Shown here: positions 15,271 to 21,502 of the stretch, piece after piece | Position numbering within the stretch: the first letter of the stretch is position 1 | Layout of the letters: the number at the start of each line of letters is the position of its first letter | Source: a virus | Length of the DNA stretch: 24,787 nucleotides | Virus record (IMG/VR): IMGVR_UViG_3300017783_002359 | Location: 1 to 24,787 of that record | Reading direction: 5' to 3' (one strand) | Made by a program: the position numbers and the translations under genes | The notes under the pieces: generated by a model | What the model saw: the letters and a program-made list of their open reading frames with translations, nothing else | Databases searched by the model: none | What the model was told of the DNA's origin: nothing

Positions 15271-15731
15271 TGAATAAATCTTCTAGTTTAAATTTAGTAT
15301 ATGGTATTGAATACTTTGATGATGAAGATTGTGACTACTTCTACATCTATCATACCATATTCAGAAATGTACCTTTAAATCATCTTAATAGAATGAATGA
15401 TAAGAATATGCACAAGAGAGTGAAATCATATTGTGATAAAAATTTTAATGAGACGGCTACAAATGCCACAGGTCATACTAAAGTACAAATGATACATGGT
15501 GACCACTATTACAAAACTTATGATGATGTATTTGGTAAAGATGTAGTTGGCGTTGATAACTCTCTATACAAAGATTATGGTCAGTTATGGAATACTAGAC
15601 AATTCTTTAAAAAAGATTGGAATCCAAAACTAACTGAAAAATATACATATCAAAACTTAAATGCCGTAGATAAGGCAATTGGTATTATGGAAAAAAATGA
15701 ACTAACAAAAGGACACACTTATGATAATTAA
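15270..15731 (+). CDS. Hypothetical protein, 153 aa
   Basis: A soluble protein rich in Tyr, Asp and Asn (YGIEYFDDEDCDYFYIYH near the N-terminus, then KTYDDVFGKDVVGVDN). No membrane segment, signal or recognisable catalytic motif. It starts in a TAATG overlap and ends 11 bases into the next gene. I do not recognise it. Confidence 0.72.
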   Translation: MNKSSSLNLVYGIEYFDDEDCDYFYIYHTIFRNVPLNHLNRMNDKNMHKRVKSYCDKNFNETATNATGHTKVQMIHGDHYYKTYDDVFGKDVVGVDNSLYKDYGQLWNTRQFFKKDWNPKLTEKYTYQNLNAVDKAIGIMEKNELTKGHTYDN

Positions 15732-15981
15732 TGTAGGCGATACAATACAAGACATGAAAGGTAGAGAAGGAGTTATAACTAATATCGGTATTGCAACCGA
15801 ACCAACTGATATAGCTGCCGAGTTACCAACAAGTCTAAATGCAAAGACATATGATACTTCACTAAATTATACTGGTGCAGTTACATTCGGTTCAAACTGG
15901 TGTTACTTCGTACAGATAGAGAAAGTATTAAAGAAAAATGACTTTGAAGAATCAGCAACGGACTGGATTGATGGCGACTAA
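15721..15981 (+). CDS. 'YDTSLNY' family small protein, copy 1
   Basis: An 86-aa beta-rich protein: INVGDTIQDMKGREGVITNI then AKTYDTSLNYTGAVTFG. The VGD and GxITNI pattern resembles KOW/SH3-like small barrels. The same two blocks occur in the gene at 16742 (VGDKVEI, GYITNIRIHT, KEYDTSLNYKGVIDY), so these are diverged duplicates about 1 kb apart. Copy 1 carries a longer insertion between the blocks and an acidic tail (DWIDGD). Function unknown. Confidence 0.75.
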   Translation: MIINVGDTIQDMKGREGVITNIGIATEPTDIAAELPTSLNAKTYDTSLNYTGAVTFGSNWCYFVQIEKVLKKNDFEESATDWIDGD

Positions 15982-16255
15982 ACAACCATGGTACCATGGT
16001 GTTACGTTACCATGGGAACAAAATATTATAGACAATGCAATAAACTATTCAATAGTTGAGTGGCGTTCATTAGGTAAGACCACCAAGACCATTGTCAAAA
16101 CTTATAAAGAAGCAAAAGAATTGTATGACTTAACCAAAAAAGAACATAGTGCCACATTGGTATATGCAATAAACGAACAAGGTAGTCATGCTAATATGAA
16201 TCATTTATCAGACTTTAACACAAAGGATACACATGTCAAATCAAAGAAAAGGTAA
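15971..16255 (+). CDS. Hypothetical protein, 94 aa
   Basis: MATKQPWYHGVTLPWEQNII and onward, with a helical lysine-rich middle (KTIVKTYKEAKELYDLTKKE) and a basic C-terminus. ATG 15971 overlaps the end of the preceding gene by 11 bases. An earlier in-frame ATG (15938) would lie deep inside that gene, so I reject it. The central segment SATLVYAINEQGSHAN has no motif I can name. Confidence 0.68.
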   Translation: MATKQPWYHGVTLPWEQNIIDNAINYSIVEWRSLGKTTKTIVKTYKEAKELYDLTKKEHSATLVYAINEQGSHANMNHLSDFNTKDTHVKSKKR

Positions 16256-16448
16256 CTATCAGAAGAAAGAGACAGGTATGACCAGTGAAATGGGTGTACT
16301 AAAGTTTTTTAAAACAGCTGCATGGGAACTAGAAAAATCAGGTAAATCAGACGAGGCATTTTATTTTGAACAGGTTGTAGATTGGTTACAAAAAGGATAT
16401 AGGTTGCCAACTGACCAAAAAAATGTTATAAGGTGTCTAGGAATATAA
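16233..16448 (+). CDS. Hypothetical protein, 71 aa
   Basis: Basic N-terminus (MSNQRKGNYQKKETG), then an amphipathic helical region (LKFFKTAAWELEKSGKSDE, FYFEQVVDWLQKGYRLPTDQ). An AAAGGA ribosome site precedes ATG 16233, which lies inside the previous gene (23-base overlap). The helical pair with aromatic faces looks like a small interaction module. No family recognised. Confidence 0.72.
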   Translation: MSNQRKGNYQKKETGMTSEMGVLKFFKTAAWELEKSGKSDEAFYFEQVVDWLQKGYRLPTDQKNVIRCLGI

Positions 16449-16457
16449 AGGAGATAA

Positions 16458-16733
16458 ATGTTGAAATATAATGAAGATAAAATACTAAAAGAAATCGGTG
16501 ACTATATTAAGTCAACCTATGGTCAACACTACGCTCAAGTTAAAGAGGGTGTACAAGTACAAGACTTATTGAGGTCTATTGGTGTTGATAAAGACTTTTG
16601 CCAAGCTAATGCAATTAAATATCTTGCAAGATTTGGTAAGAAATCAGGTCGTAATAGAGCAGACCTGTTAAAAGCAGTACATTATATTGTACTATTAATG
16701 TCCAGCGAGGACGCAACAAACAAAAAAGGTTAA
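16458..16733 (+). CDS. DUF3310-like phage protein
   Basis: The 91-aa protein contains FCQANAIKYLARFGKK-SGRNRADLLKAVHYIVLLM, the hallmark N-AIKYL-R-GKK-x-ADL-KA-YI pattern of DUF3310 proteins, common in phages and of unsettled function (sometimes annotated as nucleotide kinase, without good support). The N-terminal half (ILKEIGDYIKSTYGQHYAQ) is helical. It has the best ribosome site in the cluster, AAGGAGAT, before ATG 16458. Confidence 0.78.
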   Translation: MLKYNEDKILKEIGDYIKSTYGQHYAQVKEGVQVQDLLRSIGVDKDFCQANAIKYLARFGKKSGRNRADLLKAVHYIVLLMSSEDATNKKG

Positions 16734-16741
16734 GGAGACCA

Positions 16742-16972
16742 ATGATGTTGATTCAAGTAGGCGATAAGGTAGAGATTGCTACTGAATGGGGTAAAGGTAA
16801 GAGTGTAGAAGGATACATTACCAATATCCGAATCCATACGAATAAACAACAAGGTGTACATACAAAAGAGTATGACACTTCATTGAATTATAAGGGTGTA
16901 ATTGATTACCAAACTAGAGGTGGTAAATTACACAGTGCAGGTTTAAATCAACTAAGGAAAGTTAACAAATGA
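16742..16972 (+). CDS. 'YDTSLNY' family small protein, copy 2
   Basis: A 76-aa beta-rich protein with LIQVGDKVEIATEWGKG, GYITNIRIHT and TKEYDTSLNYKGVIDY, paralogous to the gene at 15721. Here the linker between blocks is shorter and the C-terminus is basic (GLNQLRKVNK) instead of acidic, so the two copies may bind different partners. AAGGAGACC precedes the start; two adjacent ATGs (16742, 16745) are both usable. The stop overlaps the next start. Confidence 0.75.
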   Translation: MMLIQVGDKVEIATEWGKGKSVEGYITNIRIHTNKQQGVHTKEYDTSLNYKGVIDYQTRGGKLHSAGLNQLRKVNK

Positions 16973-17196
16973 TGAATGATAAGTTAGAATTAATTAGTAA
17001 GATAGATGACGCCATTGCTAAACTAAATTTTGGCGATGCTCAAGGTTGTCTTGATGTACTATCAGGTATTAAGTCTTCCGCTCAAACGGAAGTAAATGAA
17101 TTTGAGAAATGGGCAGAAGAAGAATCAAAGAAAGAGCCAGTTATGGTAGATGACCAGATTGACATGTTTGATTCGCTTTCTGATAAAATGCAGTGA
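16969..17196 (+). CDS. Small acidic protein with clamp-binding-like motif
   Basis: A 75-aa protein with an N-terminal helical half (LELISKIDDAIAKLNFGDAQ), an acidic linker (EKWAEEESKKEP) and a C-terminal Q63-I-D-M-F67 (DDQIDMFDSL). That pentapeptide fits the QL[SD]LF-type motif used by bacterial proteins to bind the beta sliding clamp. It overlaps the preceding stop (ATGA) and is the last gene before a structured intergenic region. No family name; the clamp idea is inference. Confidence 0.72.
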   Translation: MMNDKLELISKIDDAIAKLNFGDAQGCLDVLSGIKSSAQTEVNEFEKWAEEESKKEPVMVDDQIDMFDSLSDKMQ

Positions 17197-17208
17197 TTTT
17201 AGGGGGTA

Positions 17209-17243
17209 CTGGAGTACGTAAGACACGTCTTAAACCACTCCAG
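17209..17243 (+). other. Stem-loop RNA element
   Basis: CTGGAGT (17209-17215) pairs perfectly with ACTCCAG (17237-17243). Inside lies a second perfect inverted repeat, TAAGAC (17219-17224) / GTCTTA (17227-17232). The nested stem sits 13 bases past the stop codon. It may stabilise the message 3' end, form the upstream half of a compound terminator, or be a small RNA. Confidence 0.5.
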
Positions 17244-17258
17244 CGCCATCCTAGAGAG

Positions 17259-17276
17259 ACTTTTTCCTCAAAAAGT
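17259..17276 (+). terminator. Hairpin, possible terminator
   Basis: ACTTTTT (17259-17265), loop CCTC, AAAAAGT (17270-17276) is a perfect 7-bp stem. The T-run is in the left arm, so classical U-tract release is imperfect on the plus strand. In combination with the preceding stem-loop and the promoter 27 bases later, it likely marks the end of the small-gene unit. Confidence 0.4.
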
Positions 17277-17302
17277 GAGTAAAAACGTGCTTTTTATTAT
17301 GG

Positions 17303-17331
17303 TTGCCATTTGAAACGTTTTATGATAGTAT
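17303..17331 (+). promoter_or_regulatory. Sigma70-like promoter
   Basis: TTGCCA (17303-17308), 17-base spacer, TAGTAT (17326-17331). The -10 box ends 30 bases before ATG 17362, the same distance as at 22544/22575 and close to 2974/3002. Weaker than the others in sequence, but its position between hairpins and a new gene run supports it. Confidence 0.55.
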
Positions 17332-17361
17332 TATTAACAAATAAACAAAAGGACATATATT

Positions 17362-17679
17362 ATGACATTTAAATACGATAAAGAAAACTTATTTAAAGAA
17401 TTTGAGGCAGTTAAACAGAAAGATATTGCTCTTTCTAAACTATCAACACTAGAGGCAAAAGAAAACGATTACTATACCAATAGAATTATTTGGTGTGACG
17501 AACATGCCAAACTAAAAGTTGAGCATCCAGAATACTACGACCTAGTAGATGTTAATTTTGACAAATTAAAGTCAACATATCAAACAACCAATCCTAGAGA
17601 TACATTTTATCAGATAGGTTTTGGTAAATCATTCCAAGAAGTACAATCAGAAAGTATTCCAGAAACGGTAAACGACTAA
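17362..17679 (+). CDS. Hypothetical protein, 105 aa
   Basis: First gene of its unit, with AAAGGA upstream of ATG 17362. The protein is soluble and charged: MTFKYDKENLFKEFEAVKQK at the start, a central RIIWCDEHAKLKVEHPEYYD, and an acidic C-terminus. No motif recognised. The stop overlaps the next ATG as TAATG. Confidence 0.7.
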   Translation: MTFKYDKENLFKEFEAVKQKDIALSKLSTLEAKENDYYTNRIIWCDEHAKLKVEHPEYYDLVDVNFDKLKSTYQTTNPRDTFYQIGFGKSFQEVQSESIPETVND

Positions 17680-17891
17680 TGGCTCAATCAGACTATTCTT
17701 CACACGATTGGACAAAATATACAGATGACGCTATTGTAGTGGCTTCTGATATTGGTATACAATTAGAAGTGAATAAGAGTAAAGTGATTTTTACTAACCC
17801 TAAAACTCTAAAGAAACAAGAGGTAGATGTATCTAGGTTGGTAAGAGTATTCGTAAACAATATTGTAGGACAAAGAAAGAGTATTAAGTAA
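17679..17891 (+). CDS. Hypothetical protein, 70 aa
   Basis: Starts in a TAATG overlap and ends in one. The 70-residue product has an acidic N-terminus (SSHDWTKYTDDAIVVASDIG), two probable strands (IQLEVNKSKVIFTNPKT) and a basic C-terminus (NNIVGQRKSIK). No family recognised. Confidence 0.7.
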   Translation: MAQSDYSSHDWTKYTDDAIVVASDIGIQLEVNKSKVIFTNPKTLKKQEVDVSRLVRVFVNNIVGQRKSIK

Positions 17892-18286
17892 TGGCTATTA
17901 TCTATACAAACAATTCAAGTGGCGCTATTCGTAGGTTGAGAAACAGAAAGCCACCAAAAGCATACCTTGAGGCATTGGAAAAGCATAGAAAGTATCTTGC
18001 TAAAATGGGTTTTGATACAGATGAAAAAGGTAGAATCAAATTGACAAAAGATGGTAGACATGCCATTAATATTGTAAGTAGAATGATTAAAGAAGATGAC
18101 AATGTTATCAAACAACCTACTAATGCAGTACCATTGTCAAACAAAATTGGTTCAGGTGGTACAAAACCTGACAATCGTTGGAAGATTGAGGCGAGTAAGA
18201 ACTTTACAATTGCTCCAGCGTACAATAAAGGTCCTTACATGGTAGTCGCTAAAGAGGACATCAAAACAGCAGGAAGGAAAGTATAA
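17891..18286 (+). CDS. Hypothetical basic protein, 131 aa
   Basis: Starts and stops in TAATG overlaps. The protein is basic (RRLRNRKPPKAYLEALEKHR, ~14-33). A helical middle follows, with KLTKDGRHAINIVSRMI, and then a Gly/Pro/Asn-rich C-terminal half, with the phrase GGTKPDNRWKIEASKNFTIA. The pattern looks familiar from other T4-type marine phages, where it is uncharacterised. Nucleic-acid binding is possible from charge alone. Confidence 0.72.
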   Translation: MAIIYTNNSSGAIRRLRNRKPPKAYLEALEKHRKYLAKMGFDTDEKGRIKLTKDGRHAINIVSRMIKEDDNVIKQPTNAVPLSNKIGSGGTKPDNRWKIEASKNFTIAPAYNKGPYMVVAKEDIKTAGRKV

Positions 18287-18564
18287 TGACATTTTTAGAA
18301 AAGTGTTTCGGCGTATTAGCAATACTGGCGTTTTTATTAATAACAGGCGTTGCGAAATCAGATGAGCCTAAAACTATTACACCACAAGAGTTTGTTCAAA
18401 CTGTAGTGGAAGTACCAGGTAAAGTAGGTACATGGTTTAGTGGCGAGGTAACAAAAACTAAAGAGTATCAAAAAGAGAGTTGGGCAAAAACTAAAGAAGA
18501 TTTTGCTAGTCTTGTAAAGAAATTTGGTCTATTAGGGAACAAAGAAGATGTTACACAAAATTAG
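18286..18564 (+). CDS. Exported small protein, 92 aa
   Basis: The N-terminus (KCFGVLAILAFLLITGVAKS) is a signal peptide, likely cut near residue 25. The ~65-residue mature part is amphipathic and charged (FVQTVVEVPGKVGTWFSGEV, TKEYQKESWAKTKEDFASLV). It should end up in the periplasm or on the membrane. It opens a stretch of envelope-directed genes reaching to 20644. TAATG overlap upstream; the next gene starts 17 bases before its end. No family recognised. Confidence 0.75.
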   Translation: MTFLEKCFGVLAILAFLLITGVAKSDEPKTITPQEFVQTVVEVPGKVGTWFSGEVTKTKEYQKESWAKTKEDFASLVKKFGLLGNKEDVTQN

Positions 18565-18814
18565 TCAATTTTGCGATAAGATAAAATCTATCCAGAGAAT
18601 GGCAGAAGATTTAAGGGTCTTGAAATATCAGACCCCTAAATCAACAGAAAGAGATTTTAAGATTCAAAATATGATTGAGACAATCCAATATGATTGTCAA
18701 TTAATAGCAAATGATAAATCAGATTATGGTAAAGAACAAGATGAAAAAGGGAATTATGGCGATTATAGTGGTGTTAACCATGACGGCATGTTCAACAAAC
18801 AAGGGAAACAATGA
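18548..18814 (+). CDS. Hypothetical protein, 88 aa
   Basis: Cytoplasmic in appearance: an N-terminal helical region (ISQFCDKIKSIQRMAEDLRV) and a hydrophilic Gly/Asp/Asn-rich tail (GNYGDYSGVNHDGMFNKQGK). No signal peptide. It overlaps genes on both sides (17 and 4 bases). No family recognised. Confidence 0.65.
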   Translation: MLHKISQFCDKIKSIQRMAEDLRVLKYQTPKSTERDFKIQNMIETIQYDCQLIANDKSDYGKEQDEKGNYGDYSGVNHDGMFNKQGKQ

Positions 18815-19308
18815 CAACAACTGGAATCCAGCGTTTAGTATTATTAGGACTATTATCACTGGCTCTAAGTAATTGTACGAGTATGAATAGAAGTCATGTT
18901 GGTGCATTTGCTGGTGGTGCCTCTGGTACGGCAGCTTGCAGTGCTTTAGGTGTAACAGACGCATATGCTATAGGTGCATGTGCTGTTATAGGTGCGTTTA
19001 AAGGTGCAGATATGCTATATTCAAGTGATAAAGATGTACACAACGCAGTATTTGTAGACCACCTTAACACAAGTCCAAGTCATGGTCAATCATATACAAA
19101 TTGGTATAACAGAAAAACAGGAAACAGTGGTATAATTAAGATTACTAGAACTTACACACAAGGACCTATTAAGTGTAAGGCGTACAATCACACTGTTGAC
19201 ATAACAAACTCTTGGCCTTTGGTTGGTATCGGTGGTGTCAATCGTAAAGTAGAATTTGGTACTGCTTGTCAAATGCCAGACGGACAATGGATAGAAAAAC
19301 CAAGATGA
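18811..19308 (+). CDS. Lipoprotein, 17-kDa surface antigen-like
   Basis: A 165-aa predicted lipoprotein: signal segment 8-21 and lipobox LSNC with C22 as the lipidated residue (Asn at -1 is unusual). A glycine-zipper-like stretch follows (GAFAGGASGTAACSALG, ~31-47). The C-terminal domain contains NWYNRKTGNSGIIKITRTY, C-K-AY and FGTACQMPDGQWIE, the pattern of the alphaproteobacterial 17-kDa outer-membrane antigen family. A phage could use it to alter the host outer membrane or block superinfection; that is inference. The gene at 19450 repeats the C-terminal pattern. Confidence 0.75.
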   Translation: MTTTGIQRLVLLGLLSLALSNCTSMNRSHVGAFAGGASGTAACSALGVTDAYAIGACAVIGAFKGADMLYSSDKDVHNAVFVDHLNTSPSHGQSYTNWYNRKTGNSGIIKITRTYTQGPIKCKAYNHTVDITNSWPLVGIGGVNRKVEFGTACQMPDGQWIEKPR

Positions 19309-19463
19309 GTAGAATAGAACATATAAAAAGACTAGAAAAAGAAGTCAAAGAAAAAGAAGAATTGATGGAGTTTGAGAATAACCCATCCACGCTTGCCTTA
19401 TATGAGGAAGAAGTGTATAATACTAAACAATCAATAGAGAGTTTAAAAAATGCAAGACCCTAG
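19305..19463 (+). CDS. 52-aa coiled-coil protein
   Basis: Starts at ATG 19305 in an ATGA overlap with the lipoprotein stop; an in-frame ATG at 19266 lies inside that gene and is rejected. The product is almost entirely charged helix (RIEHIKRLEKEVKEKEELME, then LYEEEVYNTKQSIESLKN) with heptad spacing, so a short dimeric coiled coil is likely. It ends 14 bases into the next gene. Too short for the usual cutoff; its operon position supports it. Confidence 0.65.
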   Translation: MSRIEHIKRLEKEVKEKEELMEFENNPSTLALYEEEVYNTKQSIESLKNARP

Positions 19464-19839
19464 AAAATCTATGAAAGTGTATATGTTTTACACAGCTTTA
19501 ATTATATCAATACTTTTATTATGTAAAATGGCAATTGCAGAGGAAGTTGTACATAGCAAGATTAAAACTATTAAACCAGAAGATACTGGTGGTCAATATT
19601 GTTACATCACTGTTGAAATAACACAAGTTGGTGATACAATATACAAAAAAGAAATTCTGAACTGTGCTGATGGTAGAAAGAATCCAGCAAGTCCTGGTTA
19701 TTGGGATTTGTTTGCACAATTTTATTACCATGATACAACACAACCAGAATATTGTCGTAAGTATGCACGACCAGGCCATGCCTTTAAATCATTCGGAGAG
19801 GTCTGCCTGAACGCTAACGGCGAATGGGAGGTACAATAA
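19450..19839 (+). CDS. Exported protein with 17-kDa antigen-like C-terminus
   Basis: The 129-aa product has a hydrophobic signal (VYMFYTALIISILLLCKMAI, ~10-29) followed by AEEV, so it is probably cleaved and periplasmic. ATG 19471 is an alternative start that would shorten the N-region. The C-terminal part reads PEYCRKYARPGHAFKSFGEV, C-LNANGEWEV, matching the C-R-x-Y ... G-x-x-C ... GxW pattern of the lipoprotein at 18811. Cysteines at GGQYCYI and ILNCADG probably pair. Stop overlaps the next ATG (TAATG). Confidence 0.72.
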   Translation: MQDPRKSMKVYMFYTALIISILLLCKMAIAEEVVHSKIKTIKPEDTGGQYCYITVEITQVGDTIYKKEILNCADGRKNPASPGYWDLFAQFYYHDTTQPEYCRKYARPGHAFKSFGEVCLNANGEWEVQ

Positions 19840-19982
19840 TGATAAAAAATATCATTATCATTGCGTTATTGGTAATATTATACAACAGTGGAATCGTTGA
19901 TAAACAACAGATTTTGGGAATTGTTCAATCCAGCATTGACTTTATCCAAGAACTAGTGTATGATGTATCTGAAAATGTATAA
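19839..19982 (+). CDS. 47-aa single-helix membrane protein
   Basis: ATG 19839 overlaps the preceding stop as TAATG. The product has an N-terminal hydrophobic helix (IKNIIIIALLVILYNSG, 2-18) and an amphipathic tail (QILGIVQSSIDFIQELVYDV). The layout resembles small phage inner-membrane proteins. A good internal promoter (19936-19964) lies inside its coding region. Confidence 0.6.
   Translation: MIKNIIIIALLVILYNSGIVDKQQILGIVQSSIDFIQELVYDVSENV
19936..19964 (+). promoter_or_regulatory. Internal sigma70-like promoter before the LPP20-like gene
   Basis: TTGACT (19936-19941), 17-base spacer, TATGAT (19959-19964), 41 bases upstream of ATG 20006. It lies within the coding sequence of the 47-aa protein and would give the lipoprotein-glutaredoxin part of the operon extra transcription. 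Confidence 0.5.
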
Positions 19983-20005
19983 AAAAGAAAGAGTAGTAAT
20001 ATAAA

Positions 20006-20644
20006 ATGATGAAAAATGTGAAAGTAATTGGTTTAGTATCGGCTCTGGCATTAATGTCGGCGTGTTCTACTAACAGTTACAAGATTGTCCAAGAGGACAA
20101 AGAGAAGTTGACTAAAGTACCAAAGTGGTACATGGCTGACTTCAACGAGAAGAAGGCTTGTGACATGTCATTTATGGCAGACAACGGTCTTATTAAAACA
20201 GATGATGACGGTAAAGTATGTATCTTTGGCGTAGGAACTGCTGTTTCGCCTGACCTTAATCTTGCAATAGAAAAAGGTAAAATGATAGCAAAGGCTGAGT
20301 TAGCTGATATTATCAAAGGTGAAATGAATAAACAATCTAAACAATTTATTACCGAACTTGGTAAGAATCAAACTAAAACTGTAGTATCAGATGTAGAATC
20401 TACTTTGGTAAATATTATCAAAGAAACTAAAGTTAGAGGTTATGAAATCTTTGAACAAGATGTTACAATGACTAGTAATGGTTATTATAGAGCATGGATA
20501 GGATTAAGATTACCAATGGGCGAGTTTAATAAAATGTTCCACTACACGATTGAAGAAGCAACAGACTCTTATAATTTAAAAGAGGCGTCTTCTGAAGCGT
20601 TTAAGAAAGTGGTTGAAAACAATGAGAAGAAAGATGTCCAGTAA
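20006..20644 (+). CDS. LPP20-like lipoprotein
   Basis: A 212-aa predicted lipoprotein with signal region VKVIGLVSALALMSAC, C20 being the lipidated cysteine. The mature part includes GVGTAVSPDLNLAIEKGKMI and AKAELADIIKGEMNKQSKQF (~75-114). This is the G-x-G-x-A-S-x-D-x-x-x-A-x-x-x-A helix-strand pattern of LPP20-type lipoproteins, followed by VRGYEIFEQDVTM and a strand-rich YYRAWIGLRLP. Such domains sit at the outer membrane of Gram-negatives. Two consecutive ATGs (20006, 20009) are possible starts. The last 11 bases overlap the glutaredoxin gene. Function in a phage is unknown. Confidence 0.72.
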   Translation: MMKNVKVIGLVSALALMSACSTNSYKIVQEDKEKLTKVPKWYMADFNEKKACDMSFMADNGLIKTDDDGKVCIFGVGTAVSPDLNLAIEKGKMIAKAELADIIKGEMNKQSKQFITELGKNQTKTVVSDVESTLVNIIKETKVRGYEIFEQDVTMTSNGYYRAWIGLRLPMGEFNKMFHYTIEEATDSYNLKEASSEAFKKVVENNEKKDVQ

Positions 20645-20906
20645 TATAATCATATACTCAAAGTCTAACTGTGTGTATTGTAATAAAGCAAAGGCGTTAG
20701 TTAAAAACCTTGGTTTAGAATACACAGAGAAGGCTTTAGAATCCTTTGATTCACCTCAAGCAATGCTTGAAGACATTGGTAAGAATGTTAGACAAATGCC
20801 TCAAATTAAAATTGATGGCGAACTGATTGGTGGTTATAATCAATTAGTAGAACATTTTGCCAAACAAGGTAAAGTGAATTTCAAGGGAGAAAAAATAAGT
20901 GAGTGA
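20634..20906 (+). CDS. Glutaredoxin
   Basis: The 90-aa thioredoxin-fold protein has the redox motif C13-V-Y-C16 directly after a beta strand (IIIYSKSNC), the cis-proline in RQMPQIKI (P56) and the GGY (66-68) glutathione-binding turn. It reduces the C-terminal cysteines of ribonucleotide reductase, so it is the natural partner of the NrdA/NrdB encoded at 4014-7459, like NrdC in T4. ATG 20634 is preceded by GAGAAG. An in-frame upstream ATG (20613) would add seven basic residues inside the previous gene. Confidence 0.93.
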   Translation: MSSNIIIYSKSNCVYCNKAKALVKNLGLEYTEKALESFDSPQAMLEDIGKNVRQMPQIKIDGELIGGYNQLVEHFAKQGKVNFKGEKISE

Positions 20907-21372
20907 TAACGATAATCTAATATTTTTTCCAACAGATAAAATAGTACGTGAAGTCAAAACTAAAAGACAAGAAACAGAGTATGCTAAACAAATTAAGAAA
21001 CAACAGACTAAAGAATTTGTTGAACACTCCGTTGATGACATTGCTTTTGACCTTTTACGTAAATTTGTTGACATTGGTATTCGCACAAAGAATGATAACT
21101 TTACAAAAGACCTTGCGATAGTGATAGACAGTATTAGAGGTTTAGTGTACAGAGATTTTGATATGGCTCATCCGGCTCAATTGTTATCTACCAAAATGGT
21201 ACAATTAAAAACAATGAGAGACGGTACACATAAGAGTGCCAAAATAGATTATAGTAGTTTGATGGATGAAACAAGACCAAAAACTACAAGACCTTTGTCA
21301 AAGGATATAAAAGATGAATTGAACCACCTACAAGATGGTGGTGACATGTTCACTCCTGATGATGAATTATAG
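20899..21372 (+). CDS. Conserved T4-type phage hypothetical, GTG start
   Basis: Begins at GTG 20899 behind AGGGAG, 8 bases before the end of the glutaredoxin gene; the product is 157 aa. Features are an N-terminal NLIFFPTDKIVREVKTKRQ, a helical core (FVEHSVDDIAFDLLRKFVDI, then FTKDLAIVIDSIRGLVYRDF), MAHPAQLLSTKMV, and a disordered acidic tail (HLQDGGDMFTPDDEL). The order 'FPT ... helix ... AIVIDSIR-x-x-x-YR-x-x-x-x-HP' resembles small uncharacterised proteins of T4-type cyanophages. I considered a gp33-like late-transcription factor but see no convincing match. Confidence 0.75.
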   Translation: MSDNDNLIFFPTDKIVREVKTKRQETEYAKQIKKQQTKEFVEHSVDDIAFDLLRKFVDIGIRTKNDNFTKDLAIVIDSIRGLVYRDFDMAHPAQLLSTKMVQLKTMRDGTHKSAKIDYSSLMDETRPKTTRPLSKDIKDELNHLQDGGDMFTPDDEL

Positions 21373-21502
21373 AATTCAGACGAGCATACTACAAATGTAC
21401 GATATGTCTTGTTGAATAGTGGCGACTAAACGCAATTGAGGAGCAATTATGCTAAAATACATTATGAATAAGTTAAACGCTAAAAAACAAGGAGATGTTA
21501 AA

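Noticed and set aside
17902-18225. 107-codon minus-strand frame
   Set aside because: Antisense shadow of the 131-aa gene, which is tied in by TAATG overlaps at both ends.
20899-21372. Assignment as the T4 gp33 late-transcription co-activator
   Set aside because: Size and position are suggestive, but I could not match gp33 motifs, so the gene stays hypothetical.
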